Source: Prevotella sp. UBA5379
GTDB lineage: Bacteria; Bacteroidota; Bacteroidia; Bacteroidales; Bacteroidaceae
Assembly (NCBI GenBank): GCA_002409785.1
Contig: DHOX01000069.1
Span: 43,958-58,997, forward strand
Direction: 5' to 3'
Length of the DNA stretch: 15,040 nucleotides
The translations under genes were made by a program, and so were the position numbers. Positions within the stretch are counted from its first letter, which is position 1, and each line of letters begins with the position of its first letter. The notes under the pieces are model-generated. The model did no database searches and was not told the DNA's origin. It was given only the letters and a program-made list of their open reading frames with translations. Shown one piece after another: positions 1 to 7,189 of this stretch.

Positions 1-179
1 CCCTGACGAGCCGGGCGCTCGTTTACACTGAATGTGCCGAAACCTACCAATTGAATTTTGTCACCTGCTGCAAGAGCTTCTTTCAATACTTCAATACTGG
101 AGTCGAGTGCTTTTTTGGAATCAGATTTACTTAAACCCGATTTAGCAGCAATCTTGTCAATTAATTCTGTCTTATTCAT
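1..179 (-). CDS. HU-family DNA-binding protein (3' end cut off by the window)
   Basis: The gene starts at the ATG whose complement is at 177-179 and runs off the left edge, so only about 59 N-terminal residues are visible. The protein begins MNKTELIDKIAAKSGLSKSD and continues through a helical region to a VGFGTFSV segment followed by ERPAR. That matches the HU/IHF fold: a helical dimerisation body, the GFG-F turn, and the start of the DNA-binding beta-arm. HU proteins are small (about 90 residues) nucleoid proteins that bind and bend DNA without strong sequence preference. The missing part would be the arm and the last helix. It is transcribed leftward from a well-matched promoter at 234-264 and is divergent from the rhomboid gene. 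Without the C-terminal half, HU cannot be separated from an IHF-like or other paralogue. Confidence 0.93.
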   Translation of the reverse strand, partial: MNKTELIDKIAAKSGLSKSDSKKALDSSIEVLKEALAAGDKIQLVGFGTFSVNERPARQ

Positions 180-233
180 GACCTAAAATATATTTAATTA
201 ATTAGTAAATAATGATTTATCCTTATTTCCCGA

Positions 234-264
234 CAAATATAGGAAAGAGATTTGACATCTCAAA
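234..264 (-). promoter_or_regulatory. Bacteroidota-type promoter for the HU gene
   Basis: Read on the minus strand there is TTTG (complement of 261-264), exactly 19 bases, then TATATTTG (complement of 234-241). This fits the Bacteroidota -33/-7 consensus TTTG-N19-21-TAnnTTTG at every fixed position. Transcription would begin near 227, leaving an AT-rich leader of roughly 48 bases before the ATG at 179. The start point is inferred from the consensus. Confidence 0.75.
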
Positions 265-346
265 CAAAAAAATAAAAAAAGTGATCAATTTAAGAAAAAA
301 ACCCCTAAAACAGTCTTTTTAAAGGTGTTTTAATGGATATTTTTCG

Positions 347-354
347 TAATTTTG
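347..354 (+). promoter_or_regulatory. Probable -7 element for the rhomboid/EEP operon
   Basis: TAATTTTG at 347-354 matches the Bacteroidota -7 consensus TAnnTTTG. No good TTTG sits 19-21 bases upstream, so the -33 part is weak. It lies downstream of the first in-frame ATG (333) and about 30 bases upstream of the next ATG (384). A transcript starting near 360 would exclude the first ATG, which argues for the later start. Confidence 0.5.
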
Positions 355-383
355 CGGCTGTAATATCAAAGAGAGGATTATTT

Positions 384-1391
384 ATGTTCCATACACCAAG
401 AGTTACAAGAAATTTACTGATCGTCAATACTCTGGCTTTTTTAGCCTGCGTATTATATGGCCATGACCCTAATGGTAATTTGATCTTGAATAATGTCTTT
501 GGCCTTCATTTCTTCAAGGCTGCAGACTTTCATATCTACCAGCTCATTACTTATATGTTCATGCATGCCAATCTGGAACATATCTTCTTTAATATGTTTG
601 CTCTTTGGATGTTCGGCTGTGTGGTGGAGAATATATGGGGACCTAAGAAATTCCTTTTTTATTACCTGGCATGTGGTGTCGGTGCAGGCTTGTGCCAGGA
701 ACTGGCACAGTATATTTCTATTTCCGTGCAGTTGCATTCTATGGGGTATACTTTCAGTATGGTCAGCCCGAGTGCATTTAATGGGATGACTACCGTTGGG
801 GCTTCTGGCGCTATCTATGCCGTCCTTCTGGCCTTTGGCATGTTGCTGCCCAATGAAAAGATATTTATCTTTCCTTTCCCTATTCCAATTAAGGCTAAAT
901 GGTTCGTGTTGGGTTATGTTGCCATTGAGTTGTTCTCTGCTTTGGCTACTCCCGGTGACCAGGTGGCCCATTTTGCACATCTGGGAGGGATGCTCTTCGG
1001 ATTCCTGATGATTCGTTATTGGAATAAGCATCCTGGGCAACGTTATGGGATGTCTAGTGGCGAGGCGGCTTTTAACCGGGTCAAGAACGTCTTTGGAGGA
1101 CGAAACCGTTCTGCTGACAGTGGAGGTGAGGGCTTTTCTGCTAATGGTGGATCGTTCGGGAGAAATAACCGGCATTCGGGCAAAAGCAAAGGACCCTTTG
1201 GCTGGAAAAAGCATAAGGGGCCTGAATCTCCTGTGCCCTCTGAGGAAAGTCAGGATTGGAACTATAATGCTCGCAAAAAGGCCCATCAGGAAGAAATAGA
1301 CCGTATCCTGGATAAGATCAGGAAAAGTGGTTATGATAGTCTGACGGCAAAAGAAAAGCAGGAGTTGTTTGACGAAAGTGATCATAAGTGA
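384..1391 (+). CDS. Rhomboid-family intramembrane serine protease with hydrophilic C-terminal tail
   Basis: Rhomboids cleave transmembrane segments within the lipid bilayer. From the ATG at 384 the protein has 335 residues. The membrane core shows the GlpG-type set: H61, H66 and N70 (HxxxxHxxxN), the catalytic serine S141 in GASGA, and the catalytic histidine H199 in AHLGGMLFG. About six hydrophobic segments end near residue 215. After that comes a basic, Gly/Ser-rich linker and a C-terminal motif around ILDKIRKSGYDSLTAKEKQ, which resembles the short tail domain found on many Bacteroidota rhomboids (DUF6576-like, recalled from the family). I chose 384 over the ATG at 333 because a -7 element lies between them, GAGAGG at 371-376 precedes 384, and rhomboids commonly begin close to the first membrane helix. 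The EEP gene follows after 55 bases with no promoter seen. The substrate cannot be told. Confidence 0.92.
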   Translation: MFHTPRVTRNLLIVNTLAFLACVLYGHDPNGNLILNNVFGLHFFKAADFHIYQLITYMFMHANLEHIFFNMFALWMFGCVVENIWGPKKFLFYYLACGVGAGLCQELAQYISISVQLHSMGYTFSMVSPSAFNGMTTVGASGAIYAVLLAFGMLLPNEKIFIFPFPIPIKAKWFVLGYVAIELFSALATPGDQVAHFAHLGGMLFGFLMIRYWNKHPGQRYGMSSGEAAFNRVKNVFGGRNRSADSGGEGFSANGGSFGRNNRHSGKSKGPFGWKKHKGPESPVPSEESQDWNYNARKKAHQEEIDRILDKIRKSGYDSLTAKEKQELFDESDHK

Positions 1392-1446
1392 GAGCCGAGG
1401 TGGGGAGGGATTTTTAATTATCCTTTCCTGATGAGCAGGAGAATGT

Positions 1447-2586
1447 ATGGCGGGGGAATTAAGGAAATTTACGCTTCAGGTTATTGCCGGTGCCAATGTG
1501 GCAACGATTTTAATGATGGTCCTGACGGGCTATTCTGACCGGATTGATCCTGTAGCTCATCCAGTATTGGCTTGTGGGGGAATGGCATTTGGAATCTTTC
1601 TCTTTCTCAACTTGCTGTTCCTGTTTTTCTGGTTGACTTTCCGTGTTCGTGGAGTGATTATTCCTGTGATTGGATTTTTGTTATGCTATGGTCCTGTGCG
1701 ACGCTATGCTCCTTTCAATCTATCACAGGAAAAACCTCGAAAAGCGATTAAGGTGTTGTCTTACAATGTAGAGCAGTATGGACTCTTTCCTGCGAGAGCG
1801 GATACGGCTTCGACAAACCCTGTCATTCATTATATAGCAGCGTCCGGAGCTGATCTGGTTTGCCTGCAGGAAGCCAATGGTCCGGATTGTGATTCTGCTG
1901 CTCATATCTTTCGTGCTGTTTATCCTTATTCTTATCATGAAAAAAAATCTGGAAGCGGTGATGTTGTGGCTATTTACAGTAAGTTTCCTATGAGCCATAG
2001 GGAAATAATTCCGTATCTTTCTAAGGGTAATATCAGCATTGCCTGTGTCTTGAACATTCACGGTAGAGAGGTTCTCGTGGTCAACAATCATCTGGAATCC
2101 AATAAACTGGATCCTGAAGACAAAGCTGATTTCAAAAAACTGGTTCAGGGTGGTATTATTGCCAATGGGAGCCAGCAAAGGTCGGACCGTCTAATAGATA
2201 AACTATCTTTGGCTGGAGCTATCCGGGCTCCTCAGGTTGATTCCGTATCAGACTATATCGCAGTGCACCGGAAAGGTCGTCCGGTGATTGTCTGTGGAGA
2301 TTTTAATGATAATCCGATTTCCTATTCCCTCTACCGGATGTCACAAGGATTAACCAACTGCTATGTATCTGCTGGAAATGGGCCGGGATGGAGCTATCAC
2401 AGAAGTGGTATGCTTTTCAGGATTGATCATATCCTCTGTTCTTCGGACTGGCGGCCATACGGCGCAAAAGTAGATCGGAAGATCAAGGAGTCGGATCATT
2501 ATCCCATTTATTGCTGGTTGACTCCTCAATGGATCTCACAAAGTAAAGCTGGCAAAAATTCAGGAATAAAATCGTTGAAACGCTAA
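1447..2586 (+). CDS. Membrane-anchored endonuclease/exonuclease/phosphatase (EEP) family protein
   Basis: The 379-residue protein starts with about three hydrophobic stretches (roughly residues 8-27, 38-62 and 66-82). An EEP-fold hydrolase domain follows, from about residue 95 to 365. The active-site motifs of the DNase I/APE1/sphingomyelinase superfamily appear in order: N107 in SYNVEQYG, the metal-binding E142 in CLQEANG, H215 in VVNNHLES, D285 and N287 in GDFND, and the D350-H351 pair in SDHYP. The catalytic residues are intact, so it should be an active metal-dependent phosphodiesterase or phosphatase. The family does not fix whether the substrate is nucleic acid, lipid or inositol phosphate. 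The N-terminal helices place it at the membrane. The start is supported by AGGAG just upstream (about 1437-1441). It is probably co-transcribed with the rhomboid, 55 bases away. A functional link between them is not established by the sequence. Confidence 0.88.
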   Translation: MAGELRKFTLQVIAGANVATILMMVLTGYSDRIDPVAHPVLACGGMAFGIFLFLNLLFLFFWLTFRVRGVIIPVIGFLLCYGPVRRYAPFNLSQEKPRKAIKVLSYNVEQYGLFPARADTASTNPVIHYIAASGADLVCLQEANGPDCDSAAHIFRAVYPYSYHEKKSGSGDVVAIYSKFPMSHREIIPYLSKGNISIACVLNIHGREVLVVNNHLESNKLDPEDKADFKKLVQGGIIANGSQQRSDRLIDKLSLAGAIRAPQVDSVSDYIAVHRKGRPVIVCGDFNDNPISYSLYRMSQGLTNCYVSAGNGPGWSYHRSGMLFRIDHILCSSDWRPYGAKVDRKIKESDHYPIYCWLTPQWISQSKAGKNSGIKSLKR

Positions 2587-2611
2587 AAAATGAATAATAA
2601 AGGCCTTTAAA

Positions 2612-2643
2612 TTTTTATAAGTGGCAAAAAATACGTACTTTTG
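2612..2643 (+). promoter_or_regulatory. Promoter for secDF
   Basis: TACTTTTG at 2636-2643 fits TAnnTTTG. Nineteen bases upstream is a T-run (2612-2616) in the -33 position that lacks only the final G of TTTG. Transcription would begin near 2650, giving a leader of about 80 bases before the secDF ATG at 2731. Confidence 0.65.
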
Positions 2644-2650
2644 CACATCT

Positions 2651-2695
2651 GACTGGTATTGTGTCCATGCCGGAAAGGGATGATTTCCATCAGTC
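2651..2695 (+). other. Predicted structured 5' leader of secDF
   Basis: Right after the inferred transcription start, GACTGGT (2651-2657) can pair with ATCAGTC (2689-2695): seven pairs, one of them G-U. Inside, GGAAA (2672-2676) pairs with TTTCC (2684-2688). The region also contains a 16-codon ORF (2667-2717). The fold was found by eye and its stability has not been calculated. Confidence 0.35.
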
Positions 2696-2730
2696 CATAA
2701 GAAAAACAATAAATTAATAATATAACTAAA

Positions 2731-5700
2731 ATGCATAACAAAGGATTAGTAATTTGTATAGCCGTTTTACTGACGCTTGCAAGTATCTTCTACCTGTCGT
2801 TTTCTGTAGCCACAAGCTATTATGACTATCAAGCAGCGAAGATCAAAGACCCTATTGCCGCGCAGGATTATAAGGACTCAGTGAAGTATCTGGGCGTTTA
2901 TTCTTATAAGAACTGTATGGAAACTCAGATTGGCCTTGGACTGGACTTGAAGGGTGGTATGAATGTTGTTCTGGAGATCTCAGTTCCTGACGTCGTAGAG
3001 ATGCTGGCTGACCATAAGACAGATCCGGCTTTCACTAAGTCTATAGCAGAGGCAAAGGCAGAAGAAGAAAAGAGTCAAAGTGATTTTATCTCTCTCTTCA
3101 TCAATGCTTATCATAAGAATGCGCCGGGACATAAACTGGCTGAGATTTTTGCTACGCAAGAGTTGCAGGGAAAAGTAAACCCGCAGAGTTCAGATAGTGA
3201 GGTGGAGAAGATTCTTCGTACAAATGTACAGGCAGCTATCGATAACTCCTTTAATGTCGTTCGTACTCGTATTGATAAGTTTGGCGTGGTACAGCCTAAT
3301 ATTCAGAGGCTTCAAGGGCAGGAAGGCCGTATCATGGTTGAAATGCCTGGTATTCGCGATCCGGAACGGATGCGTAAACTCCTTCAGGGGAGTGCCAACT
3401 TGGAATTTTGGGATACTTATAATGCAGAGGAGATTGCTCCTTATCTGCAACAGTTGGATCAGCGTATGGTTGCTGAAAAGGATTCTACTGCTCAGAAGCA
3501 GAAGAAGGTTGCAAAGAAGCAGGTTGCCAAGATGGCAAAGCCCATGTTTAAGTTGAAAGGCGCTAATAATCAGAATCAGATTTCTCAGTCAGCAGCTACA
3601 ACTGCTGCTATCAAACGCCATCCTTTGCTCGCGCGTTTGCAATTGACGGGAGCTCAGTCACTCGCTTTGGTCGGATATGCCAATGTTCGTGATACTGCTG
3701 CTGTAGACCGTATTATTTATTCTGCTCAGGCTAAACAAGTTCTGCCGAGTGATTTGAAATTACTTTGGGGGGCCAAGCCGGCTGAAGGAGTTAATGCGAA
3801 AAATGTGTTTGAACTATATGCTTTAAAGGTTACTACTCCTAATGGACAGGCTCCATTGCAAGGTGATGTCATTACCGATGCCAAGGATGAGTTTGACCAG
3901 TTCAGCAAACCTGTAGTGAGTATGACCATGAACTCTGAGGGTGCCCGTGAGTGGGCCCAGATGACCAAAGCCAATATCGGGAAGGCGATTGCGATTGTCC
4001 TGGATGGGTCTGTCTATTCTGCGCCCCGTGTTAATCAGGAAATTGATGGCGGCAGTTCACAAATCAGTGGAAACTTTACCATTGAGGAGACCAAGGATCT
4101 GGCGAATACCTTGAAATCAGGACGTATGCCGGCACCCGCCCATATTGTGCAGGAGGAGATTGTCGGTCCTTCTCTTGGAGCTCAGTCTATTCATCAGGGA
4201 TTTGTGTCATTCATTATTGCCTTCGTCATGCTGATGATCTTTATGTGCATGATGTATGATATCATTCCGGGTATGATTGCTAATGGGGCATTGATTGTCA
4301 ACTTGTTCTTTACATTGGGTATTCTGGCCTCTTTTCAGTCGGCTTTGACAATGCCGGGTATAGCGGGTATCGTACTGACACTGGGTACTGCGGTAGATGC
4401 GAATGTGCTGATCTATGAGCGTGTCCGGGAAGAGATGCGAAGAGGAAAGGGAATCAAGCAGGCTATCGAATTAGGATACCAGGCTGCCTTTTCAGCGATC
4501 TTTGATAGTAATGTGACGTCTTTAATCACAGGTGTTATCTTACTGGTAGTAGGTACAGGACCTATCCGTGGATTTGCTACAACCTGGATCATCGGTTTGA
4601 TCTGTTCTTTCTTTACTTCTGTGTTCCTTACCCGTCTGACTTATGAGCATCAGATGAAGCATGACCGTTGGCAGAATCAAAAATTCTATACGGCTATTTC
4701 AAAGAATCTGATGCAGAATACACACTATCATTTTATGGCAGCTTTCAAGAAAACACGCTTTATATGGGGTGCTGCTATTATAATCTGCATTGTGAGTTTT
4801 GCAGTTCGTGGTATGAGCCGTAGCATTGATTTTACTGGAGGTAGAAATTATGTCGTAACCTTCGAAAAATCGGTAGAACCGGAACAGGTTCGTGATGTTC
4901 TGGGTAATGCCTTTGTCAATAAGGATGGAACGAAGGCAACTACTACTGCTATTGCGCTGGGCACGGACCATAAGACAATTCGTATATCTACCAACTGGGA
5001 GATTGAAAGTAATGATCCGACAATTGATAGTCAGGCAGAGAGTGTTCTTTATAAAGGTTTGAAGAAAGCTAATTTGATCACTCAGCAGAGTCTGGAGAAA
5101 TTTAAGAACCCTGATATTCGTGAAGGTGGAAGTATTATCAGTAGCCAGAAGGTCGGTCCTTCTGCGGCTAAGAATATTACTTATGGTGCTGTTATCAGTG
5201 TTATATTAGCATTGCTTGCAATCTTCCTCTATATATTGATACGTTTCCGCAACGTAGCCTTCTCTGTAGGATCTATCGTCGCTTTAACCTGTGATGCTCT
5301 TCTTGTCATCGGTATTTATTCCTTATTCTGGGGTATTCTGCCATTCTCTCTTGAGGTTGACCAGACATTTATCGGAGCTATATTGACGGTAATCGGTTAT
5401 TCTATTAATGATAAGGTGGTTGTCTTTGATCGTATCCGTGAGAATCTGCGTTTGCATCAGCAACAGGCTAGTAAAGATCTGCAGGGATTATTCAATGATT
5501 CTATCAATGAGACTTTGGCTCGTACCGTGAATACCTCCTTGGCTACATTGATTGTATTGCTTTGTATATTCTTCCTCGGTGGAGAAAGCATCCGCTCATT
5601 CTCGTTCGCAATGATTCTCGGTGTTGTATTCGGAACTTTGTCTTCCATTTTCATTGCATCACCTGTGGCTTATCTCGTCCTGGGAAGGCATCTTCGTAAT

Positions 5701-5763
5701 GAGGAGGGTCAGAAACAGGTGGAGGCTGCAACGGCTGCTGCCCCTATTGATTACAAAGCATAA
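2731..5763 (+). CDS. secDF: SecDF fusion: protein translocase accessory subunit
   Basis: SecDF pulls proteins across the inner membrane after SecA-driven translocation, using the proton gradient. This is the fused form usual in Bacteroidota, 1010 residues. The SecD half has an N-terminal membrane helix, GLGLDLKGGMNVVLE near residue 70, a large periplasmic P1 region, DGSVYSAPRVNQEI, and helices containing GTAVDANVLIYERVRE with the proton-path aspartate D556. The SecF half begins near residue 675 and carries SIDFTGGRNYVV and GYSINDKVVVFDRIRENL with D894. Both transport aspartates are therefore present. A Lys/Gln/Ala-rich stretch at about residues 247-290 looks like a flexible insert in P1. The gene has its own promoter, a structured leader, and a strong hairpin 8 bases after the stop codon, so it is probably a single-gene transcript. 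Confidence 0.97.
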   Translation: MHNKGLVICIAVLLTLASIFYLSFSVATSYYDYQAAKIKDPIAAQDYKDSVKYLGVYSYKNCMETQIGLGLDLKGGMNVVLEISVPDVVEMLADHKTDPAFTKSIAEAKAEEEKSQSDFISLFINAYHKNAPGHKLAEIFATQELQGKVNPQSSDSEVEKILRTNVQAAIDNSFNVVRTRIDKFGVVQPNIQRLQGQEGRIMVEMPGIRDPERMRKLLQGSANLEFWDTYNAEEIAPYLQQLDQRMVAEKDSTAQKQKKVAKKQVAKMAKPMFKLKGANNQNQISQSAATTAAIKRHPLLARLQLTGAQSLALVGYANVRDTAAVDRIIYSAQAKQVLPSDLKLLWGAKPAEGVNAKNVFELYALKVTTPNGQAPLQGDVITDAKDEFDQFSKPVVSMTMNSEGAREWAQMTKANIGKAIAIVLDGSVYSAPRVNQEIDGGSSQISGNFTIEETKDLANTLKSGRMPAPAHIVQEEIVGPSLGAQSIHQGFVSFIIAFVMLMIFMCMMYDIIPGMIANGALIVNLFFTLGILASFQSALTMPGIAGIVLTLGTAVDANVLIYERVREEMRRGKGIKQAIELGYQAAFSAIFDSNVTSLITGVILLVVGTGPIRGFATTWIIGLICSFFTSVFLTRLTYEHQMKHDRWQNQKFYTAISKNLMQNTHYHFMAAFKKTRFIWGAAIIICIVSFAVRGMSRSIDFTGGRNYVVTFEKSVEPEQVRDVLGNAFVNKDGTKATTTAIALGTDHKTIRISTNWEIESNDPTIDSQAESVLYKGLKKANLITQQSLEKFKNPDIREGGSIISSQKVGPSAAKNITYGAVISVILALLAIFLYILIRFRNVAFSVGSIVALTCDALLVIGIYSLFWGILPFSLEVDQTFIGAILTVIGYSINDKVVVFDRIRENLRLHQQQASKDLQGLFNDSINETLARTVNTSLATLIVLLCIFFLGGESIRSFSFAMILGVVFGTLSSIFIASPVAYLVLGRHLRNEEGQKQVEAATAAAPIDYKA

Positions 5764-5770
5764 AGAAAAT

Positions 5771-5839
5771 AGAATATCAAATGAAAAGCGGGCCCTCATT
5801 CCAAAACGGAATGAGGGCCTGCTTTTCATTTGATATTCT
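5771..5839. terminator. Long bidirectional terminator between secDF and the ADP-ribosylglycohydrolase gene
   Basis: The left arm at 5771-5802 and right arm at 5808-5839 pair over 32 positions with a single G-T (G-U) wobble and an AAAAC loop. The core is GC-rich (GGGCCCTCATTCC and its partner), flanked by GAAAAG on one side and CTTTTC on the other, so either transcript would form a GC stem followed by U-rich sequence. It begins 8 bases after the secDF stop and ends 17 bases before the end of the convergent gene, so it can serve both. Confidence 0.88.
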
Positions 5840-5856
5840 TGCTGTTCCCTGATGAC

Positions 5857-6660
5857 CTATACCACGAAGTTCTGGATTGTAGTGCAGAACTGTTCAACAA
5901 TATTCAGCATATCCTCAGGCAAGTATGAGAAGGCCTTTCCTGCTAATTCTTCTGGTACTTGATAATAGGCTTCAGCTATAGCGCCTGTAATATCCGCTTT
6001 AGTATCAGTATCTCCATCCGTCATGATTGCAATGCGGATGGCATCTTCGAAATCTTCACTTTCCAGGAAGCACCGTATAGCCCATGGAACCGTTTCATTG
6101 CACGTCGTATCAATGTGGCCGGTACGGCCAATACGGTTGATGTCTTTCAAGGGAGGAATACTGTAGCCGAAATTCCTTTTAACCGCATTCTCTATCTGAT
6201 CTCTCCGGATACGGCATGTGCGAAGCCAATAGATCAGGGTGGCTACACATTGGGCCCCGTTGATTCCTTCTTCAGAATTATGACTGCATTCAGCACTCTT
6301 CTTGGCTTCTTTGAGCACTTCATGATAATCATTGAACAGCCATCCTACGGGACTTACCCTCATGGCAGAACCGTTGCCATACGATCCATAAGGTTGAGGA
6401 TGGGCTGATTCGAGCCAGTCTTGAAATTTTCCCCCGTATGCTCCCACTGGGTGGGGGTATTTGTGACACCAGTGAAGCAGGCTGTCTTGATAGGATTTAT
6501 GGTTCAGGATCGCGTCAGCAATAGCTACTGTCGTGATCGTGTCATCTGTGTAACCACAATCCTTATCTTTAACGAATAATTGAAATCCGGCTTGCGGAGC
6601 AGGTGCTTCAGAGGCCTCAAAACGTGAACCCGCAATATCTCCGATAATTGCTCCAAGCAT
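5857..6660 (-). CDS. ADP-ribosylglycohydrolase family protein (DraG/ARH type)
   Basis: Family members remove ADP-ribose from proteins or nucleic acids, or hydrolyse related ADP-ribosyl compounds, using two magnesium ions. The protein has 267 residues from the ATG at 6660. A TTG two codons earlier (6664-6666) is possible, but the MLGAIIGDIAGSRFE start matches how this family begins. Metal-binding motifs are present: GDIAGSRFE (residues 7-15), TDDT (38-41), and TDGDTDTKADITGAI from residue 214, where the aspartates of GDTDT bind metal. NGSAMR near the middle matches the family's NGxAMR segment. The active site looks intact. The gene lies downstream of tRNA-Arg on the same strand and shows no promoter of its own in the 61-base gap, so it may be read from the tRNA promoter. 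No ADP-ribosyltransferase is nearby, so the substrate is unknown. Confidence 0.9.
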   Translation of the reverse strand: MLGAIIGDIAGSRFEASEAPAPQAGFQLFVKDKDCGYTDDTITTVAIADAILNHKSYQDSLLHWCHKYPHPVGAYGGKFQDWLESAHPQPYGSYGNGSAMRVSPVGWLFNDYHEVLKEAKKSAECSHNSEEGINGAQCVATLIYWLRTCRIRRDQIENAVKRNFGYSIPPLKDINRIGRTGHIDTTCNETVPWAIRCFLESEDFEDAIRIAIMTDGDTDTKADITGAIAEAYYQVPEELAGKAFSYLPEDMLNIVEQFCTTIQNFVV

Positions 6661-6702
6661 AGACAAATAAAATAAATAAGGTTAAATTGGTTGTCTTTCA
6701 TT

Positions 6703-6720
6703 ATAGAGTGACCGCTCTAT
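6703..6720 (-). other. Small hairpin just past the tRNA-Arg 3' end
   Basis: ATAGAG (6703-6708) and CTCTAT (6715-6720) form a 6-bp stem with a 6-base loop, directly beyond the tRNA 3' end on its transcript. There is no U-run after it on the minus strand, so it is more likely a processing or stabilising element than a terminator. It may be incidental. Confidence 0.3.
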
Positions 6721-6721
6721 G

Positions 6722-6793
6722 TAGTTCCACCGGGAATCGAACCCGGATCAAAGGTTTAGGAAACCTCCGTTCTATCCATTGAACTATAGAACC
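6722..6793 (-). tRNA. tRNA-Arg (anticodon CCT)
   Basis: Read on the minus strand, a 72-base cloverleaf folds fully. The acceptor arm is GGTTCTA with TGGAACT, the D arm GTTC/GAAC, the anticodon stem GAGGT/ACCTT with loop TTCCTAA, and the T arm CCGGG/CCCGG around TTCGATT. The discriminator base is A. Loop positions 34-36 are CCT, which reads the arginine codon AGG. No CCA is encoded (the next bases are CAT), so the tail must be added enzymatically. Confidence 0.97.
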
Positions 6794-6804
6794 GTCATCG
6801 TATG

Positions 6805-6836
6805 CAAAGATAAGTTTTTTTTGTGAGCTATGCAAA
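6805..6836 (-). promoter_or_regulatory. Bacteroidota-type promoter for tRNA-Arg
   Basis: On the minus strand, TTTG (complement of 6833-6836), 20 bases, then TATCTTTG (complement of 6805-6812) fit the consensus fully. The -7 element ends 11 bases before the tRNA 5' end, leaving a very short 5' extension as expected for a tRNA. It may also drive the ADP-ribosylglycohydrolase gene. Confidence 0.75.
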
Positions 6837-7189
6837 AATTGCGTTTACTTTTATTCTTAGATATGACAAATAGGCTTATGGACGAAAAGGAATGGTCATT
6901 TTAGACTTATTAGGGGTCTTGGGATTGTGTCGCAGTCAGTAATATTCATTTCTTTTTGTCGGATAGATGGTTATATTTCATCCACTCATTTGATCTTACG
7001 GTATGTTCATAAACTGTTTGTTTTAAGCAAGTTATGCGTTTGTAGGCTGCCACTCATTCCACTTTTTTATCTTTGCCGGGAACAACTTATCAATTGTTGA
7101 TTATCTTTGTCAGACCTTTATAAGGTACCATGAACCTTTTTGGTTGTATGATCATGCTTAAATCAGTGTAATAACTAAATTATCACAGT
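6837..7189. other. Gene-free stretch between the tRNA promoter and susC
   Basis: I see no convincing gene here on either strand; the sequence is AT-rich and interrupted by stops. The right half holds the candidate start signals and leader of the susC operon. I did not find a long direct repeat of the kind that would mark an obvious regulator-binding site. Small inverted repeats lie at 7089-7101 (ATCAA/TTGAT), 7114-7126 (ACCTT/AAGGT) and 7133-7145 (AACC/GGTT). Confidence 0.6.
7068..7109 (+). promoter_or_regulatory. Two candidate -7 elements for the susC operon
   Basis: TATCTTTG occurs at 7068-7075 and again at 7102-7109, each within the 9-mer TTATCTTTG, 34 bases apart. Both match TAnnTTTG. 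Neither has a TTTG at 19-21 bases: the nearest for the first copy is TTTG at 7039-7042 with a 25-base gap. A poor -33 box is compatible with a promoter that needs an activator, as is usual for glycan-induced loci. The first copy would give a leader of about 108 bases, the second about 74. Confidence 0.5.

Noticed and set aside
453..1385. A 310-codon open frame on the minus strand inside the rhomboid gene
   Set aside because: It is antisense to a gene with all rhomboid catalytic motifs, has no recognisable domain, and its codon and residue make-up looks like a reversed coding frame. Other long antisense frames in secDF, susC and the glycan-binding gene were set aside for the same reason.
2598..2609. 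TAAAGGCCTTTA followed by AATTTTT as a terminator after the EEP gene
   Set aside because: The palindrome has no loop; folding leaves only about four A-T pairs around GGCC, too weak for a convincing terminator.
6664..6666. TTG as the start codon of the ADP-ribosylglycohydrolase
   Set aside because: An ATG two codons later gives the N-terminus MLGAIIGD, which matches the family; nothing favours the TTG.
6722..6793. tRNA-Arg as an integration site that captured the glycan locus
   Set aside because: Integrating elements normally abut the tRNA 3' end, which here faces left toward the ADP-ribosylglycohydrolase gene, whereas the glycan locus is on the 5' side. I found no duplicated tRNA 3' segment and no integrase in the window.
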